From: an uncultured Ruegeria sp. | Lineage (GTDB): Bacteria; Pseudomonadota; Alphaproteobacteria; Rhodobacterales; Rhodobacteraceae | NCBI RefSeq assembly: GCF_947497005.1 | Contig: NZ_CANMFF010000007.1 | Location: 1 to 64,000, forward strand | Reading direction: 5' to 3' | DNA: 64,000 nucleotides | Shown: in pieces, positions 56,811 to 64,000 of the stretch | Layout of the letters: each line of letters starts with the position of its first letter | Numbering within the stretch: the stretch's first letter is position 1 | Made by a program: the position numbers and the translations under genes | Notes under the pieces: generated by a model | The model's database searches: none | What the model was told of the DNA's origin: nothing | Seen by the model: the letters and a program-made list of their open reading frames with translations, nothing else

Positions 56811-56876
56811 CAAAGCCTTGCGCAACGTGGTGATCGCTCCATATCCCAAAAGACCGCTCCTTTTTCGGGTAGACCC

Positions 56877-57572
56877 ATGACCTCTGCTGTTCTCACCCTT
56901 CAAAATGCCGCTTTGTCTCTGGATGGCAATGCCGGACGGGTCGATATTCTGCATGACATTACGTTGACTGTGAACAGGGGTGAAACGCTAGGGCTTGTTG
57001 GGCCTTCCGGGTCAGGCAAATCTTCGTTGCTGATGTTGATGGGCGGGTTGGAACAAGCGACGCGCGGTCAGGTCGCCGCTTTGGGTCAGGATCTGACCGA
57101 CATGGATGAGGACGCCCTGGCCCGATTTCGACGCAATAGCATGGGAGTAGTATTTCAGAACTTCCACCTGATCCCGACAATGACGGCGCTTGAAAACGTG
57201 GCGACCCCCTTGGAATTGGCGGGGCACGAGGATGCGTTCGATCGGGCCGCGCAAGAGCTGGACGCGGTTGGCCTGTCGCATCGTCGCGATCATTACCCAG
57301 CACAACTGTCGGGTGGCGAACAGCAACGTGTTGCTCTGGCGCGGGCGTCTGCCCCGCGTCCCAAAATTCTGCTGGCGGACGAACCGACCGGGAACCTGGA
57401 TGAAACAAATGGGACCGCGATTGTTGATCTGCTGTTTGGGCTGCGCCGGAGATACGATGCAACCCTCGTTCTGGTGACACACAGCCATACGCTGGCAGAA
57501 CGGTGTGATCGGGTGATCCGCCTGCGCGACGGCAGGATCGCGGAAGAAACCCGGCAGGAGGCCGCAGAATGA
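56877..57572 (+). CDS. ybbA: ABC transporter ATP-binding protein (YbbA, LolD-like)
   Basis: A 231-residue ATPase of the MacB/LolD type: GPSGSGKSSLLML, FQNFHLIPTMTA, LSGGEQQRVALARA, ILLADEPTGNLD. Overlaps the permease start by 4 bp. With YbbP it forms a mechanotransmission-type ABC complex; the partner TesA is encoded divergently. Confidence 0.92.
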   Translation: MTSAVLTLQNAALSLDGNAGRVDILHDITLTVNRGETLGLVGPSGSGKSSLLMLMGGLEQATRGQVAALGQDLTDMDEDALARFRRNSMGVVFQNFHLIPTMTALENVATPLELAGHEDAFDRAAQELDAVGLSHRRDHYPAQLSGGEQQRVALARASAPRPKILLADEPTGNLDETNGTAIVDLLFGLRRRYDATLVLVTHSHTLAERCDRVIRLRDGRIAEETRQEAAE

Positions 57573-60097
57573 GCCTGCGGCTTGCCGGGCGGTTGGCCCG
57601 TCGAGAGCTTCGCGGCGGACTGCGCGGTTTTCGGATATTTCTGGCATGTCTGGCACTGGGGGTTGCAGCCATTGCAGCGGTCGGGTCGGTGCGGCAGGCC
57701 ATCCAGGCCGGGCTTGCGCAAGAGGGGGCATCACTGCTGGGCGGCGATGCCGAGCTTGAATTCACCTATCGTTTTGCCGACGAGGCCGAGCGTGCCTGGA
57801 TGCAGCAGACGTCCGAGCAGGTATCCGAGATTGTCGATTTCCGCTCGATGGCCGTTGTGCCCGGTGCCGCCGGACCGGAACGGGCGCTGACGCAGGTTAA
57901 GTCCGTCGATGATTCTTATCCCCTGATTGGATCAGTTGCGCTAAAGCCGGACATCACGCTGAACGATGCTTTGAGCGCCAGTTCCGGTTTACCCGGGGCC
58001 ATTATGGAGCCCCTGCTGATAGATCGGCTTGGGTTATCTGTCGGTGATCATTTTACGCTTGGCACGCAAGAGTTCATCCTGACGGCAGCCCTGCTGAACG
58101 AACCTGACAGCGCAGCGGACGGGTTTGGCCTTGGGCCACGCACATTGGTTCGGACAAAGGCGTTGCAGGCGTCCGGTTTGCTGGAACCCGGAACTCTGTT
58201 TTCGACGAAGTACAGGTTGTCGCTGCCCCAAGGCGTCAACCTTTCGGATGTGGCGGCAAAGGCCAGTGGGGCATTTGAAGGTACCGGGATGCGCTGGACC
58301 GACGCTCGAAATGGCGCGCCCGGAATATCCGAGTTCGTCAACCGCCTCAGCGCCTTTCTTGTCCTTGTCGGGCTGTCCGGTCTTGCCGTCGGTGGTATCG
58401 GCGTATCCGCTGCCGTGCGTGCTTACCTGACCCAGAAAACAGAAACCGTTGCAACACTGCGCACATTGGGGGCGGATCGCGCCACCATCTTCCAGACTTA
58501 CATGATCCAGATCGGGGTGCTTTCCGTCATCGGCATCTTGATCGGCCTTGCGCTGGGTGGGCTGGCACCGCTTGTGCTTGCCCCATTGCTGGAAAGCCAA
58601 TTGCCTGTTCCGGCAATATTTTCCCTGTATTCGAAACCGCTTATCGAAGCGGCAATCTATGGTTTGCTGACCGCATTTCTGTTCACACTTTGGCCACTGG
58701 CCCGAACCGAGGACGTGCGCGCCGCAACTTTGTTTCGCGATGCGTTAAGTTCGGCCCGTCCTGTTCCGCGCCTGATTTATGTCGTGGCATCGGGTATCGG
58801 GCTGGCGCTGCTCATCGCCATTGCATCGTGGTTCAGCGGTTCAACCCGGCTCACCCTCTGGACCAGCAGCGGGCTTGTTGGCGCGTTGGCATTGCTGACC
58901 TTCGCAGCCTATGCCATTCGCAAACTAGCCCGGGCTGGCACTCCCCTTGCCCGCGGCCGCCCCGCCCTGCGATGGGCCTTGTCCGCCATTTCAGACCCGC
59001 GTGAAAGCGCAGGGTCGGTGGTTCTGTCACTCGGGCTGGGCTTGTCGGTGCTGGCTGCGGTCGGACAGATCGACGGCACGCTGCGCAATGCGATCTCAGG
59101 CAATTTGCCGGATGTCGCGCCTTCGTATTTCTTCGTAGACATCCAGAAGGATCAAATGCCCGGCTTCACCGAACGCCTTCAAACTGACCCTGCCGTCAGC
59201 CGCATTGAAAGCGCACCGATGTTGCGCGGGATCATCACGCAGATCAACGGTAGACCTGCGCGGGACGTGGCCGGAGATCATTGGGTGTTGGAGGGGGATC
59301 GCGGCGTAACCTATTCGGTTGAACCTCCCTCGAATGCGCGCGTGACTGCAGGGGACTGGTGGGCCGAAGACTATGCAGGTGCGCCTCAGGTCAGCTTTGC
59401 CGCCGAAGAAGCCGAAGAGATGGGGTTGAAGCTTGGCGACCAACTGACCGTCAATATCCTCGGGCGCGACATCACAGCAGAACTGACCTCGATGCGCGAG
59501 GTGGATTTTTCTACGGCGGGCATGGGGTTCATCATGTCGATGAACCCGTCTGCGCTTGCCGGTGCGCCGCACAGCTTTATCGCGACAGTCTATGCTGAAG
59601 AACAGGCAGAGGCCGCCATCCTGCGAGACCTTGCAGGCCAATTCCCGAACATCACAGCCATTCGAGTACGCGACGCCATTGACCGGGTCTCGGGTCTGCT
59701 GGCAGGCATCGCCGCTGCGACTTCTTATGGCGCGGGCGTGTCCCTGCTGACCGGATTTCTGGTTCTGATAGGCGCGGCGGCGGCGGGTGAACCTGCCCGC
59801 AGGTACGAGGCGGCAGTCCTCAAGACACTCGGAGCGGACCGTGGCCGCATCCTGCGGAGCTTTGGCTTGCGGTCTGTCCTGCTGGGGGCCGCAGCGGGCT
59901 GCGTCGCTTTGCTGGTTGGCATCCTGGGCGGCTGGGCCGTAGCCACCTACATCTTTGAAACGGAATTCACAGTCATCTGGTCTTCGGCCTTCAGCATAGT
60001 TCTGGCCGGAATCAGCGTCACATTATGTGCAGGGCTAGCTTTCGCCCTGCGCCCCCTCTCCGTTCGACCGGCCCGGATTCTACGCGCCAGCGATTAG
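57569..60097 (+). CDS. ybbP: ABC transporter permease (YbbP, FtsX-like)
   Basis: An 842-residue membrane protein with two FtsX domains and large periplasmic loops. One transmembrane helix near residue 20-40, groups of helices near residues 255-400, and a final group in the last 150 residues (LLTGFLVLIGAAAAGEPARR, YEAAVLKTLGADRGRILRSF). Converges with the Rrf2 gene, 2 bp apart. Confidence 0.91.
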   Translation: MSLRLAGRLARRELRGGLRGFRIFLACLALGVAAIAAVGSVRQAIQAGLAQEGASLLGGDAELEFTYRFADEAERAWMQQTSEQVSEIVDFRSMAVVPGAAGPERALTQVKSVDDSYPLIGSVALKPDITLNDALSASSGLPGAIMEPLLIDRLGLSVGDHFTLGTQEFILTAALLNEPDSAADGFGLGPRTLVRTKALQASGLLEPGTLFSTKYRLSLPQGVNLSDVAAKASGAFEGTGMRWTDARNGAPGISEFVNRLSAFLVLVGLSGLAVGGIGVSAAVRAYLTQKTETVATLRTLGADRATIFQTYMIQIGVLSVIGILIGLALGGLAPLVLAPLLESQLPVPAIFSLYSKPLIEAAIYGLLTAFLFTLWPLARTEDVRAATLFRDALSSARPVPRLIYVVASGIGLALLIAIASWFSGSTRLTLWTSSGLVGALALLTFAAYAIRKLARAGTPLARGRPALRWALSAISDPRESAGSVVLSLGLGLSVLAAVGQIDGTLRNAISGNLPDVAPSYFFVDIQKDQMPGFTERLQTDPAVSRIESAPMLRGIITQINGRPARDVAGDHWVLEGDRGVTYSVEPPSNARVTAGDWWAEDYAGAPQVSFAAEEAEEMGLKLGDQLTVNILGRDITAELTSMREVDFSTAGMGFIMSMNPSALAGAPHSFIATVYAEEQAEAAILRDLAGQFPNITAIRVRDAIDRVSGLLAGIAAATSYGAGVSLLTGFLVLIGAAAAGEPARRYEAAVLKTLGADRGRILRSFGLRSVLLGAAAGCVALLVGILGGWAVATYIFETEFTVIWSSAFSIVLAGISVTLCAGLAFALRPLSVRPARILRASD

Positions 60098-60099
60098 TT

Positions 60100-60546
60100 T
60101 TAACGAACGCAGGCCACAGGCTGCAAAAGCTTTAGCAACGGATCATTGTCACAAACCAGCGCGTCCAAAGAAACGTCGTCAAGAGACGCATAGAACACCT
60201 CAGCCGCGTCTTGCAACGCCAGCCGCAACCGACAGGCGTCCGTCAAAGGGCAAGTGTTGTCTGCATCAGCAAAACACTCGGCAATGGGCAATGCACCTTC
60301 GACATGCCTAAACACTGCGCCAATACGTATCTGGTCCGCCGGGCGCGCCAGTGACATCCCGCCGTTACGGCCGCGCTGCGTGCTCAGGTAGTTCAACTGG
60401 CTTAGCTGATTGATCACCTGCGCCAGATGGTTTTCCGAAATATTGCATACTTCGGCGATTTCGGATTTCGTGACCAACCTGTCCGGGTGAGCTGCGCAAT
60501 ACATCAACAGACGCACTGCGATATTCGTCCGCTTGGTAATCCGCAT
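60100..60546 (-). CDS. Rrf2-family Fe-S transcriptional regulator (NsrR/RirA-like)
   Basis: A 148-residue winged-helix regulator (MRITKRTNIAVRLLMYCAAH, SEIAEVCNISENHLAQVINQ). Three cysteines in ECFADADNTCPLTDACRLR (C-x7-C-x5-C) would hold an iron-sulfur cluster. The spacing matches RirA, while the N-terminal sequence also resembles NsrR, so it may sense iron or nitric oxide. A palindrome-like AAGATACAACCTT just upstream of the start could be its own site. Confidence 0.85.
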   Translation of the reverse strand: MRITKRTNIAVRLLMYCAAHPDRLVTKSEIAEVCNISENHLAQVINQLSQLNYLSTQRGRNGGMSLARPADQIRIGAVFRHVEGALPIAECFADADNTCPLTDACRLRLALQDAAEVFYASLDDVSLDALVCDNDPLLKLLQPVACVR

Positions 60547-60639
60547 GAGGGCCTCCCTAATTTCAAGATACAACCTTATTGCATGTCCGGGAAAAAAGCG
60601 GTTTGACATACATCAATCGATGAAAAGGAAGCCCTTTCG

Positions 60640-61209
60640 ATGGCTGATCCCTACTTCTTTGGCTATGGCAGCCTGGTGAACCTGGCGACGCATGATTTCC
60701 CCAACCCCCGCCCCGCGAGGCTGAAAGGCTGGCGACGAGCATGGCGCCACACTGACCTGCGCCCTGTGGCCTTTCTGACCGCTGTACCTGACGCAGAGTC
60801 CGAGATCGAAGGTATGATTGCACATGTGCCAAAAAACGACTGGGCCGCACTGGATGAGCGTGAATGGGCTTACGACCGAATTCTTGCGACGGATGCAATT
60901 TCCCATCCACTGACGCATGAGGTCGAAATCGCTGTCTATGCAGTTCCGCAAAGCCGACACAATGAACCCAGTAACCACCACCCGCTGTTGCTCAGCTATA
61001 TCGATGTAGTTGTGCAGGGGTACTTGCGGGCGTTTGGAGAGGACGGCGCTGATCGCTTCTTTGCGACCACAAGCGGCTGGGAGGCCCCGATCCTGAATGA
61101 TCGCGCCGAACCACGTTATCCGCGCCACCAGCAGCTCAAATCTGCCGAGCGTGGTTTTGTTGATGATCGCCTGACCAGTTTGTCGGTTCGAATCGTGCAC
61201 CCGGCCTAA
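60640..61209 (+). CDS. Gamma-glutamylcyclotransferase-family protein
   Basis: A 189-residue GGCT-like fold protein with the substrate-binding YFFGYGSLVN near the start and the catalytic Glu region in LDEREWAYDR. It may act on gamma-glutamyl peptides. It is divergent from the Rrf2 regulator, 93 bp apart. Confidence 0.82.
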   Translation: MADPYFFGYGSLVNLATHDFPNPRPARLKGWRRAWRHTDLRPVAFLTAVPDAESEIEGMIAHVPKNDWAALDEREWAYDRILATDAISHPLTHEVEIAVYAVPQSRHNEPSNHHPLLLSYIDVVVQGYLRAFGEDGADRFFATTSGWEAPILNDRAEPRYPRHQQLKSAERGFVDDRLTSLSVRIVHPA

Positions 61210-61261
61210 CGATAAAGGGCCACGCCCGCGACGTGACCCCTACCTGCAATTCTTCACCGCG

Positions 61262-62587
61262 TTAGCCCCGCGCGCGTATCACCTGCATCAGCGGCAACAG
61301 AGCGGCCATTTCCGGCCCGCGCTCCATACCGGTCAGCGCCTTGCGCAGCGGCATGAACAGGTCTTTGCCTTTGCGACCAGTCGCCTCTTTCACGGCTTTG
61401 GTCCAGATACTCCAGGTCTCGCCATCGAATGGGCCTTCGGGCAACAACGCGATTGCATCGGCGATGAACTCACGATCTTCGTCGGCAACCATCGGCTCAG
61501 CCCCATCGCGGCAGAGCTCCCACCAGCCCTTGAGATCAGCCAGAGTGGTGATGTTTTCACGCGCCATGGCCCAGAAAGGCGCGGCCAGCTCCGAAGGAAC
61601 GCCCGCATCAGCCACAGCGTCAGCTACATCCACCAGTGGCAGCGATTGCAAATGCTTGGCGGTCAGCGGGAACAGGTCCTGCACATCAAACTTTGTCGGC
61701 GCCGCGCCAAACCGGTTCACATCGAACCCTTCGATCAGTTCTGCCATGTCCGACCGCAGCTCAACCGGGTCAGACGAACCCAGCCGTGCCATCAAGCTCA
61801 GCAGAGCCATCGGCTGGACACCCTGTTCACGCAGATCTCGCAGGGCCAATGTACCCAGTCGTTTCGACAGCGCTTCGCCCTGTGGCCCTGTCAGTAGCGA
61901 ATGATGCGCAAAGCGTGGGCAATTCCCGCCCAGCGCTTCGATGATCTGAATCTGCGTCGCCGTGTTGGTCACGTGGTCCGAGCCACGTACAACATCGGTC
62001 ACTCCCATCTCGGTGTCATCCACTACAGACGCAATCGTATAGAGAACCTGGCCGTCGCCACGGATCAGAACCGGATCAGACACCGAGGCCGCATCGATCG
62101 AGATGTCGCCTAGAATACCATCAGTCCATTCGATCCGCTCATGGTCCAGCTTGAAGCGCCAGACACCGTTGCCACGCTCGGCGCGCAAAGCCTCTTTCTC
62201 GGCGTCCGACAGGTTCAGCGCAGCACGGTCATAGACCGGTGGCTTGCCCATGTTCAGCTGCTTCTTACGCTTCAGATCCAGTTCGGTTGGCGTTTCAAAC
62301 GCCTCATAGAACCGGCCCATCTCGCGCAGTTTGTCGGCGGCCTCGGCATAACGATCCAAACGATCCGACTGCCGCTCGACCTTGTCCCAATGCAGACCCA
62401 GCCACTCCATGTCCTGCTTGATGGCATCGACGTATTCTTCTTTCGACCGCTCAGGATCGGTGTCGTCAATGCGCAAGATGAACGTACCGCCAGCCTTGCG
62501 GGCGATCAGATAGTTCATCAGGGCGGTGCGCAGGTTGCCCACATGTATATATCCGGTGGGCGACGGGGCAAAACGGGTGGTTGTCAT
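61262..62587 (-). CDS. gltX: Glutamyl-tRNA synthetase (GltX)
   Basis: A 441-residue class I synthetase with FAPSPTGYIHVGNLRTAL (HIGH), EALSKRLGTLAL (KMSKS-equivalent) and VRGSDHVTNTATQIQI. Slightly shorter than the main type, so it may be the second of two gltX genes often found in this group. Confidence 0.94.
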   Translation of the reverse strand: MTTTRFAPSPTGYIHVGNLRTALMNYLIARKAGGTFILRIDDTDPERSKEEYVDAIKQDMEWLGLHWDKVERQSDRLDRYAEAADKLREMGRFYEAFETPTELDLKRKKQLNMGKPPVYDRAALNLSDAEKEALRAERGNGVWRFKLDHERIEWTDGILGDISIDAASVSDPVLIRGDGQVLYTIASVVDDTEMGVTDVVRGSDHVTNTATQIQIIEALGGNCPRFAHHSLLTGPQGEALSKRLGTLALRDLREQGVQPMALLSLMARLGSSDPVELRSDMAELIEGFDVNRFGAAPTKFDVQDLFPLTAKHLQSLPLVDVADAVADAGVPSELAAPFWAMARENITTLADLKGWWELCRDGAEPMVADEDREFIADAIALLPEGPFDGETWSIWTKAVKEATGRKGKDLFMPLRKALTGMERGPEMAALLPLMQVIRARG

Positions 62588-62662
62588 GGGTGTCTCCTGT
62601 TGGCGCGGCTCTTGTCACATAGGGGCGATTTTGTCCAGCCGCCGCTTGGTCCTTCAGGCGTT

Positions 62663-63097
62663 TCAGGAAGGTTCTACTGGCCACAACTTGTTGAGATCGT
62701 CCAACCCTGCGCGAATTAACTCGGACAATACACCTGTATCGACATCCGCCAGCTTGTTCACATAAAGGCACGACTTACCCAGCTTGTGCTTACCCAATCT
62801 GGACGTGATATCCCCGAAATCTGCGTAGCCTGGCATGATGTAGATCACCAACGCCGATTTGCGTGGGGAAAACCCGGTTGCCAGGAAATCCCCTTCACGA
62901 CCCGATTTGTAACGATAGTGGTACCGGCCATACCCGATGATCGACGGCCCCCACATGACCGGAGCATATCCGGTAACGGTACGAAAAAGATTGTCCAGCG
63001 CCTGTGCGTCTTCGGCCCGGCGTGCCGGTTTGATCGTCGCCAGGAAATCTGCAACGGCTTGATCCGTTGGAACCGTCTTGTTTTCTGATCGCGCCAT
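62663..63097 (-). CDS. DUF1801-domain protein
   Basis: A 144-residue protein with the DUF1801 pattern DAQALDNLFRTVTGYAPVMW, IGYGRYHYRYKSGREGDFLA and YIMPGYADFGDITSRLGKHK. Unknown function; the domain is often found in small YdhG-like proteins. ATG 63097 is preferred over 63103. Confidence 0.85.
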   Translation of the reverse strand: MARSENKTVPTDQAVADFLATIKPARRAEDAQALDNLFRTVTGYAPVMWGPSIIGYGRYHYRYKSGREGDFLATGFSPRKSALVIYIMPGYADFGDITSRLGKHKLGKSCLYVNKLADVDTGVLSELIRAGLDDLNKLWPVEPS

Positions 63098-63213
63098 GAA
63101 CAAAAATTAACACGTAATGTTCATCCACGCACCCCATCTGGATGGCATATAAGCTGGCAAGAGACTCACGACGCCCTAATTGAACCGAAGATGTCCTGAC
63201 AGGGAGAACGAAA

Positions 63214-64000
63214 ATGACGATTAAACTCACTCGCCGCAGCGCCTTGGGGGCTGCCGCCGCCTTGCCGTTTGCATCCGCAGCAGCACCGGTTCTGGCCGCA
63301 GGGACGGAATCCAAAGCAAACTCGACCATCGCGAAGTCATTTCAAGTTGGCGATTTCACCGTCACGACCCTGCTGGATGGCAGCTTTCCGCGCGACGGCG
63401 CCAAAGAGATTTTCGGTGGCGGAGCATCAGACGAAGAATTCGCCAAGATTTCGGCGGAAAACTTTATTCCGGCGGATGCCGCGCAGTTTTTCTTTACCCC
63501 CTCATTGGTCAATACCGGCTCAGAGCTGGTTCTGTTTGACACCGGGCTTGGGCAAGGTGGCATTCAGGCCGCGCTGGCTGATGCGGGCTTGACCCCGGAT
63601 CAGGTCGATGTGGTTGTGATCACCCATATGCACCCCGACCACATCGGCGGCATGACGACCGATGGCGCGCCTACTTTCGCCAATGCGCGCTATGTGACGG
63701 CTACACCGGAGTATGATTTCTGGGCAGCGCAGGACGCAGGCAATCGTGTCGGTGATCTGGTCGCCGAAAAAGTAACGCCACTGGCCGAGAAAATGACGTT
63801 TGTCGGGGATGGGGGCGAGATTGCATCGGGCATCACCGCAGTTGCCGCTTTCGGCCACACGCCGGGTCACACAGTGTATCATCTGGAAAGCAACGGGCAG
63901 CGTCTGGTGCTGACGGCGGATTTGGCCAATCACTATGTCTGGTCTTTCGCCCATCCTGAATGGGAAGTCCGGTTTGACATGGACAAAGCCGCGGCAACCG
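63214..64000 (+). CDS. MBL-fold metallo-hydrolase, Tat-exported (partial, runs off the window)
   Basis: Starts at ATG 63214 after AGGGAGAACGAAA. A twin-Arg signal (LTRRSALGAAAALPFASAAA) is followed by a metallo-beta-lactamase fold with the zinc motif H-x-H-x-D-H in VVITHMHPDHIGGMT and a second His in FGHTPGHTVYHL. Similar to periplasmic lactonase/AHL-type hydrolases. The 3' end lies beyond 64000. Confidence 0.9.
   Translation, partial: MTIKLTRRSALGAAAALPFASAAAPVLAAGTESKANSTIAKSFQVGDFTVTTLLDGSFPRDGAKEIFGGGASDEEFAKISAENFIPADAAQFFFTPSLVNTGSELVLFDTGLGQGGIQAALADAGLTPDQVDVVVITHMHPDHIGGMTTDGAPTFANARYVTATPEYDFWAAQDAGNRVGDLVAEKVTPLAEKMTFVGDGGEIASGITAVAAFGHTPGHTVYHLESNGQRLVLTADLANHYVWSFAHPEWEVRFDMDKAAAT

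Overview
The window reads as a chromosomal segment of a marine Roseobacter-group alphaproteobacterium (Rhodobacteraceae). The pointers are a class I lysyl-tRNA synthetase, a VPLPA-CTERM sorted protein, an ETC complex I (NDUFS4-like) subunit, a GAAC-N7-GAAC-like LexA site before uvrB, betaine-type and inositol catabolic operons, and GC-rich coding sequence with a few clearly AT-richer islets. The assignment to the group is inference from gene content.

Region 1 (1-8672): the 5' end of formate-tetrahydrofolate ligase, a LysR regulator, and a divergent operon made of a glycine-betaine-type ABC importer (binding protein, ATPase, double-length permease), a small cupin and a 799-residue protein that joins two DUF1989-like modules to a GcvT-type aminomethyltransferase. 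The operon ends at a clear terminator. It looks like a complete uptake and one-carbon-releasing pathway for a methylated zwitterion, with the folate enzyme fhs next door.

Region 2 (8815-12260): a complete IS6-family element whose insertion or rearrangement has cut a porin gene. The surrounding operon (amidohydrolase - DUF3299 - porin) is in ruins, and an AraC fragment is stitched onto its broken 5' end.

Region 3 (12261-29068): a 17-kb myo-inositol (cyclitol) catabolic regulon. It encodes a LacI-type regulator, IolC, IolD, IolE, IolG, two different IolB proteins, a class II aldolase (IolJ-like), two more Gfo/Idh/MocA dehydrogenases, a sugar-phosphate-isomerase-like protein, an SDR, a phytanoyl-CoA-dioxygenase-like protein and an RbsABC-type importer. 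Four copies of one palindrome, TTGCAACCGGTTGCAA (three perfect, one with a single change), sit at the transcription entry points and define the regulon.

Region 4 (29069-38308): a gene graveyard (UspA and MocR remnants, a tRNA stub next to an intact tRNA-Arg), then GNAT, ETC subunit, SRPBCC protein and uvrB. It is followed by a mosaic in which 3' pieces of uvrB and of a monooxygenase gene, plus three copies of the ORF6N-gene leader, are scattered around an AT-rich DUF4238 gene, a phage-type lysozyme and a REP/BIME-like inverted repeat.

Region 5 (38352-64000): mostly housekeeping and small conserved genes: zinc-ribbon and excalibur proteins, a HugZ-like flavin-binding-fold protein, UspA, a large beta-helix protein, lysK, a methyltransferase plus SMR-type transporter, TerB, dacB, nadD, MOSC, ettA, cspA, an L,D-transpeptidase, tesA divergent from ybbA-ybbP, an Rrf2 regulator, gltX, DUF1801 and the start of a Tat-exported metallo-hydrolase. 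Two AT-richer singletons flank ettA: a protein with a HEPN-like R-N-x4-H motif and a membrane protein. With the DUF4238 gene these are the best candidates for undescribed, possibly defensive, functions.
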